From Cryomorpha sp963748925 (GTDB lineage: Bacteria; Bacteroidota; Bacteroidia; Flavobacteriales_D; Cryomorphaceae), in contig CAVVKG010000008.1 of the NCBI GenBank assembly GCA_963748925.1, positions 124,001 through 188,000 of the forward strand: a stretch of 64,000 nt of DNA, given 5' to 3'. Below are positions 43,965-53,327 of this stretch, piece by piece. The notes under the pieces were generated by a model. That model saw only the letters and a program-made list of their open reading frames with translations. It did no database searches and had not been told where the DNA came from. A program made the position numbers and the translations under genes. Numbering within the stretch: position 1 is the first letter of the stretch; the number at the start of each line of letters is the position of its first letter.

Positions 43965-45143
43965 TTATGGCAATAGACTGTCGTAAAGTTCAGTTATATC
44001 CTTTACCAATCGTTCATAATGGAATTTAGACTTTACAAACTCCCATCCTTTTTCCCCAAATTCCATTCTTTTTTGGTCGTTATTAACCATCTCCAGAAGG
44101 TTTTTCTTAAAACTTTCTTCATCGTCGCTATTGCTTAAGAGGGCTGTCTCACCAGGGATTACAACGTTTTCAATTCCGCCCACATTTGTGCTCACAATAG
44201 CCTTGTTGCTCGCCTGGGCTTCTATAAGACTTACAGGCGTCCCTTCATTTTTTGAAGTAAGCGCTACGATATCAACCCCGGCATTAACAAAGTCGACGTT
44301 CTTTACCCAGGATGTGAAGTAAATATCTACATTATCTTCCGAGTCGCCACTAAAAGTTAAATCAAGCGAGCTGCATATATCTTCAATTTCGGTGCGCGAT
44401 TCGCCATCGCCTACAATAAAAGCTTTAATGCGTTTAGGAGATCTTTCCTTAACCCATTTGAATGCTTTTAAAAAGAGACCGTGATTTTTTATTGGAACGA
44501 GCCTACCCACAATGGCAATCGCCACATCAGCATCGTCAAGTTTGAATTCTTCGCGAAAAACCGCCCGCTTTTCTTCAATATTGTCCTGAAATCGCTGTAA
44601 GTCAAATCCCAAAGGGATTACTGCAATTTTTTCCGGTGCGCAAATTCCATGTCCTGTTGAGATTTCATATTTCTGCTTGTCGCTAATGGCGATTATGCGC
44701 GTACTCACAGTCGCAAGCTTACGCTCCAGATTCTTATAAAAACTAGTCTTCGCAGAGTTAAAATAAGAATGAAAAACGTGGCCGTGAAAAGTGTGAATAA
44801 TTACAGGAACATTCATCTTATGCGCAGCCCACCTGCCCAAGGCTCCCGGCTTCGAAGCGTGCGTATGAACAATGTCGGGTTTGAAATCACGGATTACCTC
44901 TTTGATTTTTTTGTAAGCAATGTAATCTTGAAACGGATTAATTGCTCGCTTCATCTCGGTAAGAACCATTGGCTGAATGCCTAAATTTTCAACAATAAAT
45001 TGCGAGCTGTCTTCCGAACTGTCTTTCATCCCACCCAAAAGTAGGGTTTCGTAATTCTCAGGGAGGTACTTTGTGAGGTAGGCGGCATTGTATGTTGGTC
45101 CACCAAGATTAAACCTGTTTATTATTCTGAGTATTCGGGGCAT
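43965..45143 (-). CDS. GT4-family glycosyltransferase
   Basis: A 392-residue cytosolic GT-B glycosyltransferase. The N-terminal domain shows RFNLGGPTYNAAYLTKYL and HTHASKPGALGRWAA; the C-terminal domain has VIPLGFDLQRF, AIVGRLVPIKNHGLFLKAF and the nucleotide-sugar site SLIEAQASNKAIVSTNVGG, with its E-x7-like spacing typical of GT4. It probably adds a sugar to the lipid-linked repeat unit made by the WecA-like enzyme. It follows the asnB frame by 47 bases and precedes wza by 41. Donor and acceptor cannot be read from sequence. Confidence 0.9.
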   Translation of the reverse strand: MPRILRIINRFNLGGPTYNAAYLTKYLPENYETLLLGGMKDSSEDSSQFIVENLGIQPMVLTEMKRAINPFQDYIAYKKIKEVIRDFKPDIVHTHASKPGALGRWAAHKMNVPVIIHTFHGHVFHSYFNSAKTSFYKNLERKLATVSTRIIAISDKQKYEISTGHGICAPEKIAVIPLGFDLQRFQDNIEEKRAVFREEFKLDDADVAIAIVGRLVPIKNHGLFLKAFKWVKERSPKRIKAFIVGDGESRTEIEDICSSLDLTFSGDSEDNVDIYFTSWVKNVDFVNAGVDIVALTSKNEGTPVSLIEAQASNKAIVSTNVGGIENVVIPGETALLSNSDDEESFKKNLLEMVNNDQKRMEFGEKGWEFVKSKFHYERLVKDITELYDSLLP

Positions 45144-45190
45144 AGAGAGAATTGCGGCACGAAGGTAAAGAATTAGGTGCTTACAGTAAA

Positions 45191-47046
45191 TTAAAAGTGT
45201 TTAGCATACCAATGTTGAAAAACAATCAGGGCCCAAACCGTGTGAGGCGTATCCCCGGGAAAGCTACTTTTGGCTTTATTGAGCAGTTTTTTAATGGTTG
45301 AATAGTTGAAGATTCCCTGTTTCTGAATAAAGGACTCATTTAGATACGCGTCACAGACTTGGCTCAGTGGACCTCTTAGCCAATGCGAAAGTGGTGCTTC
45401 GAAGCCTTTTTTTGATGTGTCGAAAAAACCTTTTGGGAAATCATCTTCAAAAGCTTTCCGCAAAATAAGCTTCCCTTGTTTCGGGTTTATTTTCTCTGAA
45501 GCCGGTAGTTTGAATAAAAAATCTACCAAGGTGTGGTCCAGGAAAGGCACGCGCACTTCCAAACTTTGGTGCATGCTCATAAGGTCAACCTTGTGTAGCA
45601 TGTCATTGGGAAGCACTAAATCTAAATCTGCCTTTAAGACGGTATTGAAATCAGATGGGTCTATTTCCAGCAAAGGGAAATTTGGTTTGGTTTTTTCCAG
45701 GAGCAATTCATTAACTAAGGCTCGTGGAGTAAAACTTGACCACTCAAAGTAACGGTCGGTAAAGTTTTGATTCAAACCGCTACTATACCGTTTAACTTTG
45801 CGCAATGAATTTAAAACCTTGCTGTTTCTCGATTCCGGCACCTGATCCCAAAGACCCTCTGGTAGCTTTGATTGTTGAGTTCACCAAACCGCCATTCATT
45901 GATCTCAACATTGCCCTTTGCTTGTTGTAACCTCCCATTATTTCGTCAGCACCATCGCCACTCAGCACCACTTTCACTTCTTTTCGTGCATACTCGGATA
46001 GAATGTTTACTAGAATGGCAGAGGAATCGGCAAATGGCTCATCAAAAGCATCGAGAATTTCGGGGAGTTTTTCATCAATTTCTTTTTCCCGAAGGTTAAT
46101 AATGTGCTGCTTAACACCTAAGTGCTTAGCAATAGCTGTAGCCCTATCACTTTCGTCAAAAAAAGGCTGATCGGGAAATCCCATTGAAAAAACCGGAATA
46201 TCTGGTTTTTCGCGACTCGCCAAAAGGGCAATAACCGATGAGTCAAAACCACCACTCAAAAAAGTACCTAAAGGAACATCGGCCTGCAGCCTGCGCTCTA
46301 CCGATTCACCCAAAAGCTTTTTAAATTCCTCAACAGGTTTTTTGGACCGTTCCGTTTTATCTGCGGTTTCGGGAACCGTGTAATACTTTTTTTCTTCAAT
46401 TCCTTTAGAATCTACGCGAAGGAACGTTCCGGGATTGAGTTTAAATACGTCTTTTAGAATAGTTGATGGTGCCGGACTGTAACTCAACTGTATGTAAGTA
46501 GCCAGATTATTCAGGCTCAAGTTCAGGTTTGTCGATGCCCTTCATGAGTGCTGTTAGACTGCTCGAAAACAGAAAACTATTCTTGTCACTTCGGTAGTAA
46601 AGTGGCTTTATGCCATACCTGTCTCTCGCAACGATTAAGGCATTGGTTTGGCTATCGTAAAATCCAAAGGCAAAAAATCCGTTTAGTCTTTCGATAAAAT
46701 TTTCAGCGTAGTGAATAAGCCCATAAAGTAGAACTTCCGTATCGCTCGTAGTCTTATAATCAACTTGGTGGTGCTGATTTAGCTCTTGTTTTAGCTGGGA
46801 ATAATTATAAATCTCACCATTAAAGATGAGTGTATACCTACCCGAAGGATCGCTCATGGGCTGATTTGCTCGGTCGCTAACATCAATTATTGAAAGTCGG
46901 GTATGTCCCAGCACAGCTGATTTGTTTGTCACCACTGCCTGCGCATCTGGTCCGCGTCTTTTCAGGCAGTTAACCATTTCGCCTACGGCTTTTTCATCAT
47001 TAGGCCCTGGCTCACTCAGATTCCATATTCCCGCTATTCCGCACAA
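45191..47046 (-). pseudogene. asnB: Asparagine synthetase (glutamine-hydrolysing), split by two frameshifts
   Basis: Three consecutive minus-strand frames together make one AsnB-like protein of about 620 residues, the family length. Frame 1 (47046-46507, 179 codons) is the glutaminase: N-terminal Cys2 (MCGIAGIWNL), RRGPDA, NGEIYNY. Frame 2 (46520-45792) holds the synthetase start with PPi-loop FLSGGFDSSVIALLA and SGDGADEIMGGY. Frame 3 (45841-45191) holds the rest: DLMSMHQSLEVRVPFLDH and FDTSKKGFEAPLSHWLRG. Each step is a +1 shift, near 46510-46520 and near 45840. Residues inside each piece are well conserved, so either recent inactivation or two sequence errors. Frames 2 and 3 could restart at TTG 46520 and GTG 45841. 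As first gene of the exopolysaccharide run it may amidate a sugar acid or peptide, as such AsnB homologues in glycan loci are thought to do. Confidence 0.85.
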
Positions 47047-47116
47047 ATCTTTATAAAATTTGGGTGAAATTATACCAAATGTCTCTTCTTTGCATTAGAA
47101 TAGAGAAGACTTTTTA

Positions 47117-48556
47117 ATGATACGGTATTTAAAACTACATATTACACTTATTTCTACCTGTATTTCCATTTTGGCAGGTGGGCAGGATGCTGCTAATGAT
47201 TTCGTTCAATCACCTGACTTAAAGGGTGCTGTGGTGTCTGTGGCAATAGCTGATATGGAAACGGGAGAGATTCTTCAATCGGCAAATCCCGACCAGCGAC
47301 TTTGTCCGGCTTCTGTCTGGAAACTTTTTACGACTACTGCAGCGATTAAGAATTTGGGTAGCGAGTTTAGATTTCGCACTATTCTGGCTTATGATGGCAA
47401 AATAGAATCGGGAGTACTTAATGGGAATCTTTTCATTATTGGTGGTGGAGATCCGTCATTAGCTTCGCGCTTTTTTTCACCTGGCTTTGATCAAATAATT
47501 CAAGAGTGGGCCACTGCTGTGAAAACGGCAGGCATCGATAGTGTAAACGGTAAAGTCGTAGCAAATGCGGCTCATTTTCAAGGGGATGGAATTCCAAGAA
47601 CCCGGATATGGGAAGATATGGGAAACTACTACGGGGCTGCCGTTTCTGGGTTAAACATTAACGACAACACCTATTATGTTGATTTTAAAACGCCTGAAGA
47701 AATAGGAAGCAGAGCCAAAATTCTTTCTGTTGAGCCCGATGTGCCCGGATTGCAAATCACTTCTCTTGTTGAAAGTAGTACCATTCAGGCAGATAAGGCC
47801 TTTATTTTTGGATCTCCATTTGATAATCAACGCGTTGTAAGAGGAACTCTGCCGGCCGGCCGCGATCATTATAAGATTAAAGGGAGTCTGCCAAATCCAC
47901 CGCTGTTCGCAGCCAGTCATTTACAAAAAGCTCTGATAAATATTGGAATTGGAGTAAGTTCAGGAATTACGGTTGAGCAACTTACTGTTCGCGAGCCTGC
48001 TACTTATCGCGTAATTCATGAGCAATTATCCCCGCCGCTGGTAGAGCTCGTGCGCCATACAAACGTGGATAGCGATAACTTATTCGCAGAAGCGTTTTTA
48101 TTCCAAATAGGAGTTTTGAATGGAGATGCCACACTTGAAGGCGGACTGGAAAGCATGAACGAATTTTATAAACCAATTTGCCAAAGCGATTATCCTTTTT
48201 ACGCTTACGATGGCAGCGGTTTATCGCGATTTACAGCAGTGTCTTCATCGCAGATTATAGACTTAATTCAATACTGCGCACAGAATGATGCACTCAGAAA
48301 AAATCTATTAGAAAATCTGCCCAAAGCAGGAGAGGAAGGTAGCATGAAGTGGTTTGGAAAACGCACTAATTTAGCCGGAAACCTTAAAGGGAAAAGTGGA
48401 TCGATGGATAAGGTGAAAGCCTATGCAGGATATTTCAGCGCCTTGTCAGGCAGACAACTATCATTTGCCGTATTGGTGAATAATTTTGATGGTAGCGGGG
48501 TAGAGCTCAGACAGAAAATTGAGGCTATGTTGCTGGAAATTTACGGCGACTATTAG
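47117..48556 (+). CDS. dacB: D-alanyl-D-alanine carboxypeptidase/endopeptidase (PBP4, family S13)
   Basis: A 479-residue periplasmic penicillin-binding protein of class C type 4. Signal peptide (LISTCISILAGGQ). The three beta-lactam motifs are present: Ser66-Val-Trp-Lys69 (PASVWKL), Ser-Asp-Asn near residue 317 (VDSDNLFAE), and Lys-Ser-Gly near 425 (LKGKSGSMDK) in place of Lys-Thr-Gly. Between the first and second motifs lies the large insertion (about 100-280) typical of PBP4, with GNLFIIGGGDPSL and YGAAVSGLNINDNTYYVDF. It trims or cuts peptidoglycan crosslinks. It diverges from asnB across 70 bases and its stop overlaps the stop of the converging TPR gene by 4 bases. Confidence 0.93.
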   Translation: MIRYLKLHITLISTCISILAGGQDAANDFVQSPDLKGAVVSVAIADMETGEILQSANPDQRLCPASVWKLFTTTAAIKNLGSEFRFRTILAYDGKIESGVLNGNLFIIGGGDPSLASRFFSPGFDQIIQEWATAVKTAGIDSVNGKVVANAAHFQGDGIPRTRIWEDMGNYYGAAVSGLNINDNTYYVDFKTPEEIGSRAKILSVEPDVPGLQITSLVESSTIQADKAFIFGSPFDNQRVVRGTLPAGRDHYKIKGSLPNPPLFAASHLQKALINIGIGVSSGITVEQLTVREPATYRVIHEQLSPPLVELVRHTNVDSDNLFAEAFLFQIGVLNGDATLEGGLESMNEFYKPICQSDYPFYAYDGSGLSRFTAVSSSQIIDLIQYCAQNDALRKNLLENLPKAGEEGSMKWFGKRTNLAGNLKGKSGSMDKVKAYAGYFSALSGRQLSFAVLVNNFDGSGVELRQKIEAMLLEIYGDY

Positions 48557-49422
48557 AAAGTGGCCCGTATGGTTCTCGTTTTATCAGAAGGTTTTTCGCG
48601 ATCGGCCTTCTCCACGCAGTATTTCTGATAGATCTCAGCAGACTCAGTATCACCAAGATCCTTAGCTTTCTCATAGTATTTACAAGCTTTTTCTTTATCT
48701 CCTGCGAAGTACAAGGCCTCCGCCTGATAGAAATAAAAATCTATTTTTTTATCTAAGTTTTCAGGATTTAGCTCTGCAAAGGTTTTAGCGGCCTCGTCAT
48801 ACGATTCGGTTGCGAGTAAAATAACCCCAATATTGTATTTGGCAATCTCTAAGTCCGGGTCGAGTTCTAATACCAACTGATAATCACGCAGTGCATCGCT
48901 GTAATTGGCTAGTTCGGCATGTGTTGCGGCGCGCATGTATAGCGCGTCCCTGTAGGTTGGGCGTAATTTGATAGCTGTGTTATAATATTTGAGTGCTGAT
49001 AAGAGGTTGTAATCAAAATGCTTAAAATTACCCATGAAATAATTTGCTTCCGGCAAATCTGAGTCGAGTTTTAAAGCTGTCTTTGCTTGTTTTTCTCCCT
49101 CTTTTATTTGCTTGAGGTTATATAGGGCAGCAGACCAGTTGGCATACAGAAGTGCCGACTCATTATTTTCTCGTTCGGCCATTTTATAAGCTTGGGTAGC
49201 CGCAACAAATTTTTCTTCTTTTTGAAGACAATCTCCCTGTAAAAGCCAAACTTCGAATTCGGCCTGATCACTTTCTATAATTTTATTTAATGAAGATAGG
49301 GCCTCTGAATATCGGGCATTCTCATAATTTGAACGGGCTTCAGTGAGCGCCATAGACCCTTGAGACCTGGCCACAATTGAAGTGAAAAATAGAAACACGA
49401 ATAATGTGAATTGTCTGCGCAT
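48553..49422 (-). CDS. Secreted or periplasmic TPR-repeat protein
   Basis: A 289-residue protein with signal peptide (FTLFVFLFFTSIVARSQG) and about six tetratricopeptide repeats from residue 30 on; clear ones are ARYSEALSSLNKIIESDQAE, LPEANYFMGNFKHFD and ANYSDALRDYQLVLELDPDL. TPRs form protein-binding superhelices, so it is probably a scaffold in the periplasm. It has no lipobox and no catalytic domain. It is the last gene of the trkA-trkH-HAD run, 38 bases after the HAD gene. Its partner cannot be guessed from context. Confidence 0.82.
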   Translation of the reverse strand: MRRQFTLFVFLFFTSIVARSQGSMALTEARSNYENARYSEALSSLNKIIESDQAEFEVWLLQGDCLQKEEKFVAATQAYKMAERENNESALLYANWSAALYNLKQIKEGEKQAKTALKLDSDLPEANYFMGNFKHFDYNLLSALKYYNTAIKLRPTYRDALYMRAATHAELANYSDALRDYQLVLELDPDLEIAKYNIGVILLATESYDEAAKTFAELNPENLDKKIDFYFYQAEALYFAGDKEKACKYYEKAKDLGDTESAEIYQKYCVEKADREKPSDKTRTIRATF

Positions 49423-49460
49423 ACGCGCTTAATACGGAAATTATTACCAAATGGTTATCT

Positions 49461-50108
49461 CTAAGAAAACTCTTCCCAGTTAAAATCTTCCAGGGTGCTG
49501 ATAGTTAGTGTAGCTACATTAAAACGATTATCGCTTATCATTTCCTTATCAGGAACAGCCACAACCGCCATCTTAGCAGCAAGTGCCGCCACCACTCCAT
49601 GAAAAGAATCTTCTAAAACAAGACATTCATGAGGCAATAGATCTAGCTTTTTGGCAGTAGTGATAAATACAGCGGGGTGCGGCTTACCATATTCTTCATG
49701 CTGCGCCGAATGCAAAATATCAAACTCGTTCTTTTTATTCAGGAGATTCACTACGCTATTTATTAGAACCATAGGCGATGAAGATGCAATAGCTATTTTT
49801 AAGCCGCGAGATTTGCAGTTATCTATCATTTTTACAACACCCGGAAGTGGTTTCCCATATTCAATAATGTATTGGCTTACCAAAGCGAGTATGCGATCTT
49901 CGACCTCCTTAATTGAAGAACCCTGCCATGGATCACGGCTATACCATAGTTCTACAACCTCGTTTAAACGATAGCCCATCGTTTCTCGGCAGTCAGAATC
50001 TGTAAGCTTTATACCGACCTCTCCAAAAGCTTTAATTTCGGCTTTTCGCCAAAAAGGCTCTGAATCAATCAGCAACCCATCCATATCAAAGATTACTGCC
50101 TTTATCAT
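49461..50108 (-). CDS. HAD-superfamily sugar-phosphatase (beta-phosphoglucomutase-like subgroup)
   Basis: A 215-residue cytosolic HAD hydrolase, subfamily IA. Motif I FDMDGLLIDSEPFW carries the nucleophile Asp and the acid/base Asp two residues later; motif II is in IAIASSSPMVL; motif III Lys in EYGKPHPAVF; motif IV LVLEDSFHGVVAALAAKM. The cap region (LNEVVELWYSRDPWQG) resembles the HxpB/YniC 2-deoxyglucose-6-phosphate phosphatases rather than true phosphoglucomutases, so sugar-phosphate phosphatase is the best call. Its ATG overlaps the trkH stop by 4 bases. Confidence 0.87.
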   Translation of the reverse strand: MIKAVIFDMDGLLIDSEPFWRKAEIKAFGEVGIKLTDSDCRETMGYRLNEVVELWYSRDPWQGSSIKEVEDRILALVSQYIIEYGKPLPGVVKMIDNCKSRGLKIAIASSSPMVLINSVVNLLNKKNEFDILHSAQHEEYGKPHPAVFITTAKKLDLLPHECLVLEDSFHGVVAALAAKMAVVAVPDKEMISDNRFNVATLTISTLEDFNWEEFS

Positions 50109-51565
50109 GAGCTTCGCCAGAAATAGCGTGTAAAGATTATGATTACCGTGAATATCTCAAGCCTCCCAATTACCATTAAAGCACTTAAAACCCATTTGGC
50201 GGAAGCCGGAACTAGAGAATAACTGTACGAAGGGCCTGTTTCATTAAGCCCCGGGCCAACATTTCCAAGTGAAGTCGCCACAGAGCCCATAGCCGTAACG
50301 GCATCCATACCCATGAGGGAAAGCAAAACGGACGATACACCGAATATGGTGATATAGATTATTACAAAGGCCATAATATTGCGAGTCACTTCATGCGCAA
50401 TTGCCTTCCCGTTTATACGCACGGGAATAATTGCTGATGGGTGAAGTTGACGGCGGAATTCGATAATGGAATTTTTTGCGATAACCAGGTGTCTCACAAT
50501 TTTTACACCTCCAGCGGTAGAGCCTGCACAGGCGCCTATAAACATCAAAGTGAAGAATATTAGCGAAACGCTACCACCCCAAGTAGTAAAGTCGGAAGAG
50601 GCATAACCGGTAGTGGTAAGAATAGAAACAACCTGAAAGATCGACTCTCGAAATGCTATGCTGAAGGCCATATCGCGTCCTGCAAAAAGCACCGAAGTAA
50701 CCAGAGCTGTGGCTCCCAAAGTAATGCCGAGATATGTCTTGAACTCGGCATTCTGTATTAATTTTTTAAACTGACCTTTGAAAGTAAGATACAGAAGTAC
50801 GAAGTTGGTTCCTCCCATAAACATGAAAAGGGTGATTACATACTCAATATAGCTTGAGTTATAATAAGCGATACTTGCCTGCTTGGTAGAAAAGCCACCT
50901 GTTGACATAGTTGTAAGACTATGGTTAATGGCATCAAAAAAGTTCATGTCTCCAAAAAACAGCAAAAGGGTTTCAGCAGCTGTAAGTACGATGTATAAAA
51001 ACCAAAGTCGCTTACTCGTATCCTGAATACGTGGCTTAAGCTTGTCGGCAGTAATTCCAGGAGCCTCAGCCATGAAGAGCTGCATGCCCCCAATCCCGAG
51101 AGAGGGCAAAATACTTATAACCAGCACGATAAACCCGAGTCCTCCGACCCATTGGGTCAAGCTTCTCCAGAAAAGAATGCTTTGCGGGAGTTCTTCAATA
51201 TTGTCGAGAATGGAAGCTCCAGTAGTAGTAAATCCCGAAATGCTCTCAAAGAAGGCATTCGTAAAATTGGGGATGGAACCCGTAATCATATATGGAATCG
51301 CTCCCGAAAGTGCCATTACAAACCAACTGAAGGTAACGATTATGTAACCGTCGCGCTTCCTGATTTTCTGCCGATCCTTGTGCTTGTAGGTAGACAACCA
51401 AAGAACTAGCCCTAGGATGAGACTGATTACTACCGAGTAAATCCAATCGGTGAGCATACCATCGAGATAATATACTGAAAAAGGAATGCAAAGAGCCATT
51501 AAGGCTGCATTCACAAATAGCAGTACACTCAGAATATTGAGTATTCCGATGAAGTTAATTTTCAC
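50105..51565 (-). CDS. trkH: Trk-type potassium uptake protein, membrane subunit
   Basis: TrkH, 486 residues, ten membrane helices in four M1-P-M2 repeats. Pore-loop segments are visible: ESISGFTTTGASIL, SLTTMSTGGFST, ILTTTGYASSDF and SVATSLGNVGPGLNE, each with the selectivity-filter glycine. It drives potassium uptake under control of the TrkA nucleotide-binding ring. The start is GTG 51565, whose GTGA overlaps the trkA stop, so translation is coupled. Length and topology are normal. Confidence 0.94.
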   Translation of the reverse strand: MKINFIGILNILSVLLFVNAALMALCIPFSVYYLDGMLTDWIYSVVISLILGLVLWLSTYKHKDRQKIRKRDGYIIVTFSWFVMALSGAIPYMITGSIPNFTNAFFESISGFTTTGASILDNIEELPQSILFWRSLTQWVGGLGFIVLVISILPSLGIGGMQLFMAEAPGITADKLKPRIQDTSKRLWFLYIVLTAAETLLLFFGDMNFFDAINHSLTTMSTGGFSTKQASIAYYNSSYIEYVITLFMFMGGTNFVLLYLTFKGQFKKLIQNAEFKTYLGITLGATALVTSVLFAGRDMAFSIAFRESIFQVVSILTTTGYASSDFTTWGGSVSLIFFTLMFIGACAGSTAGGVKIVRHLVIAKNSIIEFRRQLHPSAIIPVRINGKAIAHEVTRNIMAFVIIYITIFGVSSVLLSLMGMDAVTAMGSVATSLGNVGPGLNETGPSYSYSLVPASAKWVLSALMVIGRLEIFTVIIIFTRYFWRSS

Positions 51566-52902
51566 TTAAAGAAGCTTTCTATTTTGTGGATTGACTCCAT
51601 CTTCGCAAGGATCACAACATGATCTCGTTCCTGAAAAACAAAATTTTGATCGGGGATATAGCCCTTCTCATGCCGCACGACTCCTCCCACCAATGACGAT
51701 TTCGGAAAACGAATGTCAGCAAGGCGGGTTCCATTAATTTTGGAGGTTGGGGTTACCTCATATTCCAAAACTTCTACATCAGCACCGTGCAAACTGGTGA
51801 GGGATAGAATTTCACCTTTTCGGATGTACCTGAAAATGAAATTGGCTGCAATGAGTTTTTTATTGATTAGCGTATCCACACCAATGCTTTGAGAAAGGTG
51901 TATATAATCTATGTTCTCAACCAGTGCAATCGTCTTATCAACTCCGTGATTCTTTGCAACGAGACTGGTAATGATATTGGTTTCACTATTATCTGTTACC
52001 GCGATAAAGGCATCCATTTCAGAGAGATTTTCCTGCTCCAAAACATCTACATTTCTACCGTCGGCATTTATGATAAGGGTATCCGGAAGCATATCTGCAA
52101 GCTTCAGACAGCGCTCGCGATCGGCTTCAACGAGTTTTACGCGATACTTTTTGCTCAGTGCTTTTGCCGCATGATATCCCACAGAGGTACCTCCGAGTAT
52201 CATCAGATTTTTTATCTCAATACGATGTTTATTAAATATCTCAAGGACTTTATCGAGCCCATGGCTTGTAGCAATAAAATAAGCGTGATCATTTACTAAA
52301 AAGCGCGTGTCAGCTTTAGGAATAAGCGTTAAGTTGTTTCGCAGAATGGCTACCGGAAGAAAATCGCGATTGGGGTTGAGGTGGGCAGTTTCTTCAATGG
52401 TTTGGCCGGCCACCTGACTGTCTTGTTCTACCTTTATACCTATTAGCGAGAGCTTACCCTTGTCAAAGTCAATAAAGTCGGTTAGGGCAGATTCCTTGCA
52501 GAGACGCTTGATTTCACGAGCAACGAGAGAGGCAGGTGAAATAAGCTCATCAATTCCTATATTGCATAAGTCGAGTTTTTCGCGGCTGTTTAAAAACTCA
52601 ATATTAAAAATACGGGCCACCGTTTTTTTGGCTCCCAGATGTTTCGCAATAATACACGTAGTAAGGTTTACGTCTTCGCTATTGGTAACACCAATAAGCA
52701 AATCTGCTTTTTGAACGCCCGCTTGTGTAAGGATGCTGATGGATGTCGAACTTCCGTTTATAACCTCCAGGTCTAGGTGGTTTGATATGTTCTTCAGCTG
52801 ATCGACATTAATGTCGATTACTGTAATATTATGTCCTTCCATTGTGAGTAGCTTAGCCAGGTGGAACCCCACTTCACCAGCTCCTGCAATAATAATACGC
52901 AT
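51562..52902 (-). CDS. trkA: Trk potassium transporter regulatory subunit
   Basis: TrkA, 446 residues, cytosolic, with two tandem RCK units. Each has an NAD-binding Rossmann fold (IIAGAGEVGFHLAKLL at 3-18 and LMILGGTSVGYHAAKAL near 233-249), then a TrkA-C domain. The acidic end of strand 2 (VIDINVDQL; LVEADRERCL) suggests NAD(H) binding. It gates TrkH in response to nucleotides. First gene of a trkA-trkH-HAD-TPR run. A TAnnTTTG box lies 62 bases upstream. Confidence 0.94.
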   Translation of the reverse strand: MRIIIAGAGEVGFHLAKLLTMEGHNITVIDINVDQLKNISNHLDLEVINGSSTSISILTQAGVQKADLLIGVTNSEDVNLTTCIIAKHLGAKKTVARIFNIEFLNSREKLDLCNIGIDELISPASLVAREIKRLCKESALTDFIDFDKGKLSLIGIKVEQDSQVAGQTIEETAHLNPNRDFLPVAILRNNLTLIPKADTRFLVNDHAYFIATSHGLDKVLEIFNKHRIEIKNLMILGGTSVGYHAAKALSKKYRVKLVEADRERCLKLADMLPDTLIINADGRNVDVLEQENLSEMDAFIAVTDNSETNIITSLVAKNHGVDKTIALVENIDYIHLSQSIGVDTLINKKLIAANFIFRYIRKGEILSLTSLHGADVEVLEYEVTPTSKINGTRLADIRFPKSSLVGGVVRHEKGYIPDQNFVFQERDHVVILAKMESIHKIESFFK

Positions 52903-52963
52903 GAAGATTTTCTTCTAAAAATGTCAGCCAATATAGGTACTAACTGCTTCTTTAATAAGAGTA

Positions 52964-52971
52964 CAAACGTA
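52964..52971 (-). promoter_or_regulatory. Bacteroidota -7 promoter box for the trkAH operon
   Basis: The minus strand reads TACGTTTG, matching TAnnTTTG, 62 bases before ATG 52902. No TTG at the canonical -33 distance. The rest of the gap up to 53043 is AT-rich and must also hold the promoter of the divergent riboswitch; TACCTTTA at 53028-53035 is a one-mismatch candidate. Confidence 0.42.
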
Positions 52972-53043
52972 TAATTTTTCAATTAGTTTTCCTATCAATA
53001 TATTTTAACCTATTTGCACAGAAATACTACCTTTACGGCGCTA

Positions 53044-53213
53044 AGGTTCTATTTTGTTCTAGCCGGAACAATAAGGATTAATAGGGAATTAGGTGAAAAT
53101 CCTAAACAGTACCCGCTGCTGTAAGCTCTTATACTTCAGTCATTCGCGGCCACTGCTTCATATTTTGGAGTGGGAAGGCTGACTGAGGGGAGTGAGTCAG
53201 AAGACCTGCCTTT
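53044..53213 (+). promoter_or_regulatory. Cobalamin (AdoCbl-type) riboswitch
   Basis: The RNA carries the hallmark elements of cobalamin riboswitches in order: an early stem, GGGAA-TTAGGTGAAAATCC, the conserved ACAGTACCCGCTGCTGTAA core, a variable arm, GGGAAGG, and the B12 box AGTCAGAAGACCTGCCT at 53195-53211. It ends about 115 bases before the TonB receptor start, leaving room for a hairpin that hides the start region. It should lower expression of the downstream uptake genes when cobalamin is plentiful. Confidence 0.95.
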
Positions 53214-53327
53214 GCAATTAAAATTATTTCGGGCTTTCGGGAATAGAAGCATGAAATTACCTGGCATCGCGTCCTTGTGTTTCAACCTTTTTACCCTTTT
53301 AGCCGAATTGCATTAAATAGCAGGTTT

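Noticed and set aside
46500..46525. Programmed +1 frameshift in asnB
   Set aside because: No slippery sequence or stimulating stem is visible, and a second, unrelated shift exists downstream; error or inactivation is more likely.
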